Both the position numbers and the translations under genes were made by a program. This document shows positions 9,730 to 21,178 of a stretch of DNA of 64,000 bases, piece by piece. The stretch lies in assembly GCA_034509755.1 (NCBI GenBank), contig CM067550.1, forward strand, positions 4,023,001 through 4,087,000, read 5' to 3'. The DNA comes from Anisodus tanguticus. Lineage: Eukaryota; Streptophyta; Magnoliopsida; Solanales; Solanaceae. How positions within the stretch are numbered: the stretch's first letter is position 1; each line of letters begins with the position of its first letter. A model generated the notes under the pieces. The model was not told the DNA's origin. It ran no database searches and worked only from the letters and a program-made list of their open reading frames with translations.

Positions 9730-12700
9730 ATGGGATCCAGTCGGCAAAAAAATAAGAATGGTAAACGTACTTCATCAAAGGGTGACAGCGATGATTGCAC
9801 ATCAGCTAGGACAAGACCTCTCAGTTTTGATGAAATTATGCTTAGAAGGAAAAGTAAGGAAGAGGAAAGTGACACTAAGAACAACTTTGCAGGAGCTGAC
9901 AATGTTTCACTTAAAGAAGACAGGCCTAAGAAGACCATTGGTTGCTTGGAACCTGAGCAATTCAGCTACGAGTCATTACCTACTGCTTCCCGGCATACTT
10001 CGGAGGATTCTAGGAAGTTAGGGCCAACTCCGACAGAGGATAATTTGATGGCTGAAAAATTTGCTAGGGATAAGCATAAAGAAAGTAGAGAATCTGAAAT
10101 CAAATCAAAGACGTTAATGAATAAAGATGTAAGCTATACGAGACTAGCTGGTAGCAACACTGATAAAGATTGTCTTGTCCCGAGAAGAAAAGATCAAAAT
10201 TTTATTGATGATTCTGTAAATGAAACTGGTAAAATACATTCAAGAGATTTGTCCCGGAAGGAGAGATCAGCAGATAAAATTGACAGAAGACACGATGAGG
10301 AAAGAAAAGACAAAACTCCTGGTAAGGACTGGAGACAGTCACACAAGAAGAGGAAAGATATGGAAATGACACGTGATGCTCTTCTGAATGAGGCTGAGAA
10401 AAGGCATTCAAGAAATCACCGACGGATAGATGGTTTTGAGGACAGAACTAAAGAAAAGTCTGAATCAGGTAGAAGGAAGCACCAAAGTGATGATGAGAAG
10501 AGAAATGATGCACTTCTGGATGAGGCTGAGAAAAGGCATTCAAGAAATCACGGACGGACAGATAGTTATGCTGATAGATCTAAAGAAAAGTCTGAATCAG
10601 GTAGAAGGAAGCACCGACGTGATGATGAGGAGATGCCAAGTGATGCTATTCTGAATGAGGCTGAGAAAAGGCATTCAAGAAATCACGGACGGATAGATAG
10701 TTATGCTGACAGAACTAAAGAAAAGTCTGAATCAGGTAGAAGGAAGCTCCAAAGTGATGATGAGGAGAAAAATGATGCTCTCCTGAATGAGGCTGAGAAA
10801 AGGCATTCAAGAAATCACGAACGGAGAGATAGTTATGCTGACAGAACTAAAGAAAAGTCTGAATCAGGTAGAAGGAAAAGTAGTGATGAGGAGAGAAATA
10901 GAGACAATAATGCCGATAGAAAACAGAGTTCAATGAAATCTGAAATTACTGGAAGGGTGGAAGCTTCTCGGGCTCATCTGGAGGAAGAAAGACCAAAGAG
11001 AAGAAGGTCAAGAAGTCGAGAGAATGATAGAGATCGAGGTAGAAGGTCTCGTTCTGGTTCACCAAGAGGACGTAAGCATTCATCTCATGATCTCAGAGAG
11101 TGTGGTGAGTTTTCCTCACATTCTTCCAAAGATAAATCTGGAAGATTACATTATGATCTGGATAAAAAGATATCCAGCAATGGTTCAGATAGCCACTCCA
11201 ACCGCCATGAAGGATCTACAAGTGGTCTTGGTGGCTATTCACCAAGAAAGAGGAAATCAGAGGCTGCTGCTAAAACTCCTCCCCCAACTAATCGCTCTCC
11301 GGAACGAAAAGCTGCTGGGTGGGATCTACCACCTGCATCAGCTGGAACCAGTGTTACTGATTCAGTTCCTTCTAGCGTTAAGTCTTCAATGCAGTCTGTA
11401 ATACCACATACACACCAGCTCTCTAGCGTGGTTCCTGCTAGTTCTTTCATACCAAAGGTTGCTGGCGTGTCATATAAGTACTTATCGTCATCTATACATG
11501 CAATTGATTCCGTCCAGCTGACACAAGCCACACGACCTATGAGAAGGCTTTGTGTAGAGAACTTGCCAAACTCCGTCTCTGAGAAAGATATTCTGGACTG
11601 GATTAATAAGTTCTTGCTGTCTTCAGGAGTTAATCGAATTCAAGGAAGACAACCATGTATCAGCTGTATGGTATGTTTTTCTTCTTCTATTCTTGTTCTA
11701 AGCAGGATGGAATTTGCATTGCTTACTGTTTCTTCACTGCAGATACACAAGGAGAAGTGCCAAGCTCTTTTAGAATTTTTAACCCCCGAGGATGCTTCTG
11801 CTGCACTTTCTTTTGATGGCAGTTCTTTCTCCGGTTCTATTCTTAAAATCAGACGCCCAAAAGACTTCGTCCAAGTGGCTGTAAGAATTACCATGATACT
11901 CTTTTGCACATCTGTGCTCGTCTTTCGGACTGACTTATTTGTTTTTTCTTACTGATATCGTATCGAACATGTGGGAAGTTGATCGTATTTTGCATATTAA
12001 CTTGTGTAATATAATATGCAGTCTAACTAAATTTCAGTGTCAGTTGAAAAGTAACAACTCATTGTCATTTAGGTAGTTGGGTTAAAATTTGTGTGAGTTC
12101 AAAGTGATTTAAAAAGAAAAGTATTGAATACCACTAGCGCTAAAACTGAGTTGGGTCAAAAGTGGTTTGAGTTAAAAGTTGGTTGGCAGTGTTGGGTTAA
12201 AAGCGGTTTGAGTTGAAGTTCGGTTTCCAATTCTTCTTATTGATCATCATATGTAACAATCAGTGACCAAATTCCGGTGTCCACCGATATAGACTTTTCT
12301 GAAGAAAGTTTGCTCAAGGTTACTTGGTAAATTTCCTGAAAACCCTTTGATAATGGGAGGAGACAATATGCCTTTTCTTTCGATTGTAATTCTCCATACG
12401 AGGATGTGAAAACTTTGTCAGTATATCTTGGTCTTTAGGCTTCTTTTATAAAGTGGTACAGCACATTTCAAACTCCAAGCACCCCTTTATGTGAACTGGG
12501 TTGTGTACCTATTTTATCATATTAATGAGGAGTTCTAAGTGGTATAAATAAGGCTATTGTGGTGGGTTGAAAAGATTGTGTTCTTAGTTAAATGAATCTG
12601 ATTTCCTTCTCTCTTTCCTTTCTTTATTATATGACTTTTGGACTTTGATTATTGTATGAATTTTGACTTTTGTTGTGCGAGGGATGCTAAGTATGACTAT

Positions 12701-15700
12701 CAATTAGCTGCTCTTTCCCCCTTAATACATACTACTATAAATCCATTCTTGACCTATGATCAAGATTAAATAGATAGGCCACAAGCAAAATTCCCCAGTA
12801 AAATGTGTTCTTGCAGGTAAAAAGCAAGGTGTCCATCTTTATCAGAAAGAAAAGTCAAGGTCTTTATCCAGTCAAAGAGTAGGATGCATGAAGAGGTTGG
12901 ACTTGTCTGCAATGCTTGAAGGATTACTCAGTGTGGAAGAAAACCTCTGAGAACCTGATACCAATTTTATAGAGTCCCTTAGCTGTAGTTAGCAGCAATA
13001 TAGGCACCAAGGTTTTGGTATATCATATGTTTAGGATGTTATTCATATGAAGTCCTTCTGATCTTCTCTTAGTACCCTCAATACCCTTCTCCTCATATCT
13101 CAGCACAGGGGATGCTTTAACTCACTGATCGTCTGTTTAATTGGATATTGGAGGATGATGATGGTGGTTGCTAATGAGGATGGTGGATGCCACTGCATAA
13201 ATGGAAGAAGGATATATAGTTGAGTTATATCAAATGAAGTGAAATAGTAAAATATGGAAATTGTGGTATGGGAGTTTTGTTAATGTAGAACATTTGTTGC
13301 TCTGTATTTTCTACAATTTGTCAATGCATTAAATTGTGTGTTTAAGTAGTAGGAAGGTGGTGCTACTTCTTTATGTTGAAACTGTGATTTTGTTCTGCTC
13401 TTGTATGCAGTTTCGGAGGTATACTGTGGTCATTATTCATGTAGCAGGTTTTCAGACAGTTGTTATTTTCATGCAGACTGGTGTTCCTCAGAAGTCAGTG
13501 GCTGCAGCTGATAGGATAGACAACACTGTAGAGGATTCTCCTTATAAGGTATGCATCTGAAACAACACAAATAATTTGAGATTGACCTTTAATCCTGCCT
13601 GTCAGAACTGGGTAGAGTTTAGCTTTTCATGAGTTTGATCTCTTGTTTATTATAGTTGAAAACTAACTTGTTAGGTATTTTAAAATATATGTAGGAAAGC
13701 ATGTCTTTGTGTATTTTAGCTTAAACTCTGAGAAAGGAATGAATATTTTGAAGGGAGCTAAAGTCCTTTATTGCGTTTTCTTTTGTTTGCATTGTACTTT
13801 TAGTGTAAACAAGAAACACAGTCTTTCGTAGATGATTTTGAATGTAGTACTAAAAAGATGTAAAATATGACAGCAACTTGCCTTAATATCAACACTTAAC
13901 CCCCCCACCCCCACCACCACCACACACACAACAAAAAAAAGAAAAGAAAAGGAAGGAATAGGTACTGGGAAGGCCTCCACTCTAGGGAAATGGGCTACAA
14001 ATTTTGATGGCTTAAAGATTGAAATAGGACAACAGATTTGAGACCAATAACTTCTGCTGTGCGCTGCACTTTTATGTATCTTGTCATACGAGACTCATAT
14101 ATACAGAAAGCAATGTTCCATCTGTTGAGTAAATTCATCAAAAGCTGCTCTATGCTACTGCAATGCAAGAATCTCATGTATCTCAATTATATGTTGGACA
14201 TTGAGCTTACAGATTATGATATATGCTTTCGATTTTCTTAGGATGTTGATGTATGAATGTTCCCTCACTGTTAAGATGAGATGCAAAACTCCTCATTTGA
14301 ATCCTGTGGGATTGTGAGGATGTTACATTTGGGTTGCTTTTCTTATTTGTTGGTGTTTGGCTTAACTCTTTGACGAGTCACATTTGTGACCTTCAGAATA
14401 TTTTTGTTTAATTTGGCTTCCACAAGGAGTTCTTTGAAATTTGGTCATACAGTATGTCGCTTATTGTCTATTTATTGTTAGAGGTTTCTCATATGATCAA
14501 GTCTGTTCCATTCCTGTTGTTCCCTGTCCCCTTTCATAACAAGTTCTTTTATACATGTTGCAGATTTTTGTTGGTGGAATTTCAAGAACTATTTCATCAG
14601 AGATGGTAAGACTGGAAAATGTCTTGAAACCTTTCCTTAATTAAAAAGAAGGAACAATGCATATCGGACTTTCTAGTGAATTTGATCTCACCTGATGCTA
14701 TTTCAGCTTATGGAGATTGCTAAAGCCTTTGGACCTTTGAAAGCCTACCATTTCAGGATGAATTCAGATCTCAATGAACCTTGTGCATTTCTTGAGGTAC
14801 TTACTGATTATTGGATATACCTTTCTCATATTAAATGAAGCATCCTTTTCTTTTCTAAAATGCACTTTCCTTCTGGTTCAAATGTAGCTTTTATGCGGCA
14901 GGCAGTTTTAAATTCTTCGGTACATTTCATATTTTGCTGGCTAAGATTATTTTTCATTTTAGTGAATTACTGGAAGTATGAGCAAATTGTCATTTTATTA
15001 GAAGTTAGATCATTTTCCTCTTCAACAATCTTTTCCGGGTTGAAGGGTGAATGAAGAAAAAGTTCTTTTTACATGTTTAAAAAGGTGGTCCATCGTGCCA
15101 AACAAAATGATTTACCACTTTAAGCTTGTAAAGAGCATGGGAGTGAATAAAGTTGAATCATAGACATGTATGCAAATGTATTGTAGAAATTGTCCAAGGA
15201 AAGATTATTTATGCCTCGTACCTGTTGGCTTGACAGACAACATGGTTGTGTGCCTGGCTTAAATTAGCATTTATCATGCACCATCTTGCTACTATGTATT
15301 GATAAAACATTCTTTTTTTATTAATAAACTCTACCTTATAAAAAGACTTGAGCCGAGGGTCTCTCGGAAACATCCGCTCTACCTACCAAGGTAGATGTAC
15401 GGTCTGCGTACACTCTACCCTCCCCAGACCCCACGTTGTGGGATTTCACTGGGTATGTTGTTGTTGTACCATATAAAAAGAGGGTACTGTTATCAAATTC
15501 TTAAGGCAGCGGCCTGTTATCCCCTTTGAACTCTCTTTTTGTTGTATTTTTTTCCTCTTTCTGCTACTTTGCTTCTCTAAGGGTAGGACAACCAAGTATA
15601 ATTTCTTTTGAAAGACAACCGAAAACTTCAACCAGTTGCCAAACAGTTGCTCTAGAACAACCAATACTGCTTCAGATCCAGGTGTGAGCTTCCGCAGCAA

Positions 15701-17908
15701 TTTGATTAATGTGTGCCAATGCCAAATATCATCTTTCAGATGAAAATAGATCAAAAGGATTAGAGGAGCTCTTAACTATTCATATCAGATTTTCTAGCCA
15801 TCAGACTCTTTAATTCCTTTCCTTCTGGTCTCAAAAAATCCCTTTCCTTCCCAATGATCTGCAGAGCTCTTCACAACCTCTTCGTCCCTTTCAATAGTTG
15901 AGAATGAATAACTCTGTATTAAAAACTCTTTTAGTGCCAAAAGTAGCTTGCCACACTTCGTGCACCACACAAGCTTCATATATGCTTGACCTCATTTTCA
16001 TTGCAGGTAGAGTATTCCTTTTATAATAATTTATGCCCTTGGTTTGAATTGTGCATCACTATCGCATCACCAGTTAACTTGTTAGCCAGATACCTTGGTT
16101 TGTTACATCATGAGCCTCTCCGTCCTTTGTATTTCTCCTTGACTCAAGTGCTGTGAACTCTCAAGTCTTCTCCAAGCTCAAGTTCCTCTTGCGTTTTTTA
16201 TTGATCTTAAAGTATTATTTCAACCATTTCAGTATGTTGACCATTCAGTTACTCTTAAAGCTTGTGCTGGTCTTAATGGTATGAAGTTGGGTGGAGAAGT
16301 GTTGACTGTTGTTCAGGCTGTCCCAGATACTGCTTTACTGGTACCATCTCAAGTCCTCTTATCCAGATTACTTTGGCTTTAGGTACAATTTTTTATCTTT
16401 TCTTGGAAATACAAGTTTGACAATAAGATACACAATACTCAGGACAAAGATGAGAATACACCTTTATACCGGATTCCCGAGCATGCAATGCCACTTTTGG
16501 AGAAGCGTACGGAAGTTCTAAAGCTGAAAAATGTGGTATGTCTTGATTATCTTGGTGGCGTTAAGTTTATTCTCCTTAAGAAACAATATTCTGTTTGTTA
16601 TGCTAGTAAAAAATCTAGATGCTAGTAGAAATTGTAGAGAACTTCAAGTGCTAGAGAAACTAAACTTTTATAATATTGTACCTAAGTTGGCCTTAAAACT
16701 TTTGTAATATTCAGATAGTCGAACCCAACTTGCTTGGGACTGAGGAGTTGTTGTTTTCATGTGTTACTGGAATTATATTTCTTAGATGTTGCAAAAACAT
16801 TTGCCAGGGGGTTACTAAATTCTTTCCTCGAATCATCTTGTCCTGTCCAGGTGGATGCAAATGTACTCAATCTTTTGTCTGAAGCAGAACTTGAAGAATT
16901 ACTGGAAGACATCAGATTGGAGTGTGCCAGGTTATTTATGAAAAGTCATTTTTCTTAATGTCATTACTTTTTATTTCTCCTTGTCAATTATTCACTGATC
17001 TGGAAGTATTCTTCTGATCCTGTAGGTTTGGCTCTGTTAAATCAATTAATGTTGTAAAGCAAAGTCAATGTTCTCTCACATCTGATCCTGCTGTTATGGA
17101 TACTAGTTCTACATTGAATGAGAGCAATATGGAGTTTGCTAACGAGTGTGACAGAAATGATCCTATCCCTATGAGTGATGATCACGAGTTGGAAGTTGGT
17201 GGGTCACACATCCCCAACAGTGATGATCACGAGTTGGAAGTTGGTGGGTCAGACCTCCCCAACAGTGATGAACCCATGGAAACCAATAGTGCTGAGGAAG
17301 CTGAAAGATGTGCTGATGGTAGAATACATATATCAGAACCTTCAAAAGGTGATTCTCAAAAGGCTGGAGATGACGACGCTTTAGCTGGCGGCAGTCATTC
17401 TGATGACAGACCTTCTGAGGAGCTAATAAAAGACGACAGCTCTGACTCTTTACCAGATGATTGTAGTGTCTCGGCTCGAGGGACAAACTGCCAAGAAAAT
17501 TCCGAGGTTACCTCTGGAGTCTCTCCAAGTAAAACTGATATAGTTTCGGAAAGGAAAGATGAAAATGCTAATCCTAGTCCACTGGAGTGTCTTGAGATAA
17601 ACGATGAATCACCAGTTAAGGAAGAAGCAATGAAATCAGAGGAAGACAATGGAAATGTAGATGGAACTTCTGAACCGGGATTCTCATCGAAAGAAGAGTT
17701 GGATGCTCCAGAGAAACTTGAGAAAAATAACGAGATTTCTGTTATAGAGTTATTTGAGCCTGGCTGTGTACTTGTGGAGTTTAGAAGAGCAGAAGCTGCA
17801 TGCATGGCTGCTCATTGTTTTCATGGACGGCTGTTTGATGACCGGATAGTGGATGTGGAGTATGTTCCCCTTGATCTCTATCGGACAAAGTTTTCTAAAC
17901 AAAACTAA
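9730..17908 (+). CDS. U2AF65-like splicing factor with RS-type N-terminus and three RRMs
   Basis: Predicted nuclear pre-mRNA splicing factor of the U2AF large-subunit type, which binds the intron 3' polypyrimidine tract. Coding exons: 9730-11670, 11743-11880, 13477-13548, 14564-14605, 14707-14796, 16233-16340, 16443-16535, 16851-16930, 17026-17908. All introns are GT-AG and frame holds throughout, giving 3447 nt (1148 aa). Residues about 1-600 are charged, rich in R, S, K, D and E, with four long repeats. RRM1 is about 604-693 (LCVENLP). RRM2 is about 716-791 (IFVGGIS), the best match to U2AF65. RRM3 (UHM) starts at about 832 (LSEAELEELLEDIRLECARFGSV) and resumes after a long acidic insertion at about 1094, keeping the Arg-x-Phe signature (R1123, F1125). 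It is longer than canonical plant U2AF65 (about 550-590 aa) and resembles the U2AF-large-subunit-like proteins of the Arabidopsis At2g33435 type (from memory). Exon 6/7 joining is the least certain junction. Confidence 0.85.
10375..10890 (+). repeat. Four tandem coding repeats in exon 1 of the U2AF-like gene
   Basis: Units begin near 10375, 10507, 10642 and 10771, each about 117-135 nt (39-45 aa). The common core is L-N-E-A-E-K-R-H-S-R-N-H followed by a spacer ending K-E-K-S-E-S-G-R-R-K. All units stay in frame. They enlarge the basic/acidic low-complexity N-terminus that stands where RS domains occur in splicing factors. Copy number is likely to vary between alleles. Confidence 0.85.
15351..15468 (+). 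mobile_element. Au-type SINE, copy 1 (intron 5 of the U2AF-like gene)
   Basis: The sequence runs from AGCCGAGGGTCTCTCGGAAA through GGTCTGCGTACACTCTACCC to GGGTATGTTGTTGTTGT, the diagnostic body and TTG tail of the plant Au SINE. The 5' Pol III promoter part is not recognisable. It lies between exons 5 and 6 in sense orientation. Confidence 0.8.
16716..16756 (+). mobile_element. LINE/SINE 3' tail fragment
   Basis: CCCAACTTGCTTGGGACTGAG followed by TTGTTG matches the common 3' tail of plant L1-type LINEs and partner SINEs. It is only about 40 bp, within intron 7 of the U2AF-like gene. Confidence 0.45.
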
Positions 17909-18240
17909 TATATTTTGGCCAATTCATTGCCTTATTTCCTGCATATCTCCCCAAACTCAAAAAGGCGTTAATATAGGATTTCTCGATGCTATTCACATAG
18001 CCATTGGATGCTTAACTGAATGTTTTGTTCGCAGTGTTTACCATATTAACCTTTTGCTAGTGCGAGAGTTGTAGCAAATTTTCCGTGTACCGGACTTGGA
18101 GGGGAATACATGTTTTTCTCCCAGATGTAGAATGGGAGTGAAGGAATGAGCCATTTGTAATATGTTGTCTTAAAAGTTGCAGCTTTGTTTTGAGGTTGCA
18201 ACATTTTACCCGCAATTACAATATAGGAGCACAAACTTTT
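17909..18240 (+). other. Probable 3' UTR of the U2AF-like gene
   Basis: Non-coding sequence directly after the stop codon at 17906-17908. Plant poly(A) signals are loose; TTTGTAATATGTTG near 18154 is a plausible far-upstream element. The true cleavage site is not determined. Confidence 0.4.
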
Positions 18241-19049
18241 GCCGTAATGTCTATTGCCTATAGTGTTAGATGATGTCAGTGACTTAGTTGGCCAGTCGAC
18301 CGGATAATAGTTTTTAAGGGTTGTTTGGTTTGAGAGATAAGGACGTTTAGTCCTGATAAATAATTCAATATTATTAGCATTTGTTATAAAATCAAGCTAA
18401 AGTAACAATATGAAACAAGAAAGTAAACAAGAAATGTAGGGAGCAAGAGAGAGCTTTCTCATTTCTTTCAAATGTTTTCAAGTGTATTCAATATAATTTT
18501 TAATACATCTATATATGAAGTTACATTGAGAAATACCAAAGGATGTCATAAATATGACATTAACCATTGGAATTATGTGGAAGTTTCCCAAAGGATGTCA
18601 TAAATATGACATTAACCATTGGAATTATGTGGAAGTTTATGAAGGTGTGAGAACTACAACCATAATGGTGAGAAGTAGTGTAGGGTTAACTATATATCAT
18701 GGAAAATAATAGTGAGAGTAACTTCTTAAGAGTTAGACATCCCGTATAATTTTAATATTTCATAACACATTTGATTTTGATATATAGAGTTTTAATACTC
18801 TGGTCGTTTAGGTTATACGACGTTTGGTTTGTGGGATTAGACTCCGCGTGAGTAAATGATAGAGTTTAATACTGGAAAATAAAAGCCTTAATATTAAGGG
18901 CGTCTATAATTTACATAGAGACTCTGTTATATTATACATGATTGAATGGGAAACGAGACACAAGCATAATAATTTTAATTAAAACAAATTGAGGCCAGCT
19001 ATTTGAATTCCTACTTCTTTATTTAAGCTCATTTTATATCTTCATATTG
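18241..19049. other. Intergenic AT-rich spacer
   Basis: No gene is supported. It contains a 52-bp tandem duplication (18538-18638) and AT-rich sequence with no recognisable element ends. Confidence 0.4.
18538..18638. repeat. Tandem duplication, period 52 bp
   Basis: AAAGGATGTCATAAATATGA through GTGGAAGTTT occurs twice with period 52 (copy starts 18538 and 18590), apparently without differences over the shared 49 bases. The unit contains the small palindrome ATGTCATAAATATGACAT. Confidence 0.85.
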
Positions 19050-19165
19050 CAACACAACATACCCAGTATAACTATAATCCTACAATGTTGAATTTGGGGA
19101 TGATAGGATGTACTCAGACCTTACATCAACCTTTATGGGATAGAAAGACTGTTTCTGATCTTCAT
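19050..19165 (-). mobile_element. Au-type SINE, copy 2, degenerate
   Basis: The minus strand shows the Au SINE order with many changes. On the plus strand the reversed tail AACACAACATACCCAGTATA and CTCAGACCTTACATC are recognisable. It lies next to a decayed LINE. Confidence 0.6.
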
Positions 19166-19199
19166 ACTAAATAAGGAGGAAAATAAATAAATTTATAAT

Positions 19200-19985
19200 A
19201 ACAATAAGAATATACTTTCTAATAAGTCCAAAACCTATTTTCAATTAGTAGATATCACCTATACAGATCTTTTTCTTCATTGTGTCAATATCTTTAGTAG
19301 TTCTTTTGAGGTAACTTTCTTCTATTTGATTTTAGGTTTACACTGTCCCCTTTTAACACCGTCACTTATGATAATTTACACATACGAATCGGTGCATCTA
19401 TAGGTTGACGCAGTACAAGTACAAACCATCTCAAGCGACTTTCTCGCCTTTTATCTTCAGTTCTAACAAATGTGATCATTTTTAATCTTATCTAATCTTT
19501 GTATGATCGAAAATTCATCTTAACATTTGCATCTCTGCAACACTCATCTTATTGATATATTGAATTTTAGCTACCCAACATTCATTAGTCATTATCATGT
19601 GTAATGTTGTCAGTCTTATAATTATTCTATAGAACTTATCTTTCACTTTTTTAGACTTTCTTCTATTACATAACATCTCGCTACCACTTCTAACATTTCA
19701 GTATTAATCATATGAACTGCATTTTCATTTATCATTCCAGTCTCCTGAAATAACGTGCCTAGGTATCTAAAATGTTTTGTATTTTGACACCACAATCATG
19801 CATGTTTAGTCTGACCTCCAATTTCTTTCTTCTAATGCTGACTAAATCCGGGTGTATTCAGTTTGACTTTTACTTATTCTAATACTCTTACTCTTTAAGG
19901 TACTTCGCCATAATTCAAGCTTTTGATTGACATCCTTATTAGTTTCGTCAACTAACACAATATCATCATATATAAATATCTAAAG
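19200..19985 (-). pseudogene. Decayed L1-type LINE reverse transcriptase tail
   Basis: Minus-strand translation, with many frame changes, gives the end of a plant L1 RT: DDIVLVDETNKDVNQKLELW near 19970-19910, then a stretch like the KSKxxRxSKSxTEY motif. Further on, near 19490-19380, it matches the RLRWF..RRPIDAPIR segment of the LINE C-terminus. No intact frame remains. The 5' half of the element is absent, as expected of a truncated insertion. Confidence 0.7.
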
Positions 19986-20250
19986 ATAAAAACGTTCTTA
20001 AGATTAAGTGATAAAAGCTTATATATAAATATATCTCATGTATTTATTGACTTGATGTAAACATCAACTGCGGGTAATTTTTACGAAATCAGCACATTCC
20101 TTGAACTTCCATTTTTGGACTTCTTTAATTAAAATTCAAATAGTTAAAAACTAAACAAAAAAATACTACTATAGTTCTTAAGTTTTATAGTGAAAAATAT
20201 CTTTGAAGTATTGAGATGCTAAAATAACATAAATACTATCTTATTGTATT

Positions 20251-20362
20251 AGGGTCTCTCGGAAACAACCGCTTTACCTATCAAGGTAGAGGTAAGGTCT
20301 GCGTATACTCTACCCTTCCACACCCCACGTTATGAGATTTAACTGGGTATGTTGTTGTTGTA
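20251..20362 (+). mobile_element. Au-type SINE, copy 3
   Basis: AGGGTCTCTCGGAAACAACC, then AAGGTAGAGGTAAGGTCTGC, then ACTGGGTATGTTGTTGTTGT identify the Au SINE body and TTG tail in plus orientation. The 5' part is missing. Confidence 0.8.
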
Positions 20363-20420
20363 TTGTATATTAGGTAAAAAAATAAAGAAAAAAGAGACAA
20401 AGGACGAATAGCAAATTAGC

Positions 20421-21002
20421 TGGGGTGTTCATGGTTTGGATTAATTTTTAGTTAAAATCAAAATCAAACCAAGTAATTCAATTTTTAAATTATTATAACC
20501 AAACCAAAATCAAATATAATATATAACCATCAGTTTGGTTGTAGTCGGTTTGATTCGGTTTGGCTTTTCAATTTCTTAAGAAACTTAATGATATTTTTCT
20601 CTTTTATTTTTTCCTACTAAGTTTTAATCAAGTGAATAGTGTTTATAAAAAATATAAGAAACTAACTTCGTAGTTGTTTCTTTGAATAAATAGGTTTGGA
20701 TTCATTGCTTTCTTTTAAGAAATGAGTTTAATTAAGGTGTAAGTTCGTTAGCTTATTAGAGATAAATAAAATTTTGCTGAAGAAGTATACAAAGTATTTG
20801 AAATTATTTATAAAAAATAATATATTGTATATATATAATTAAAAAATTATATATAAAATTTATCGGTTTGGTTCGATTTTGTTTTAATAAAACCAAACTA
20901 AATCAATGTTATTGATTTTAAAACAAATTAAACCAAACCCAAATAAATATCGATTTACTTAATTAGTTTAATTTGATTTTCAATTCGGATGGAACACCCC
21001 TA
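20421..21002. mobile_element. hAT-type MITE with 8-bp target duplication
   Basis: The ends are inverted: TGGGGTGTTCATGG on the left and GGAACACCCCTA on the right. AAATTAGC flanks the element on both sides (20413-20420 and 21003-21010), an exact 8-bp target duplication as made by hAT transposases. The 582-bp interior is AT-rich with repeated AAACCAAA-type motifs and has no coding capacity, so it is non-autonomous. It ends 176 bp before the RPL28 start codon, so it lies in or next to that promoter. Confidence 0.88.
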
Positions 21003-21178
21003 AAATTAGCAATGCACAATAAAATCCTTCGCACGCGCGGTTCAGGTAGTAAATTCTCAGTTCAACATACCCACATCCATTTCATTATCCACTCTTCACT
21101 TCTTTCTTCAAAAACATCAAAAAACAAACATTCTTGAAAGTGCGAAAAAGATTCTTGCTTTAACAATTTGGAACAAAA

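Noticed and set aside
9730..11955. The single 741-codon open frame as the full U2AF-like protein
   Set aside because: It runs through a 72-nt intron (11671-11742) and past a good donor at 11881. RRM1 is continuous only when the intron is removed, and RRM2 and RRM3 lie in downstream exons.
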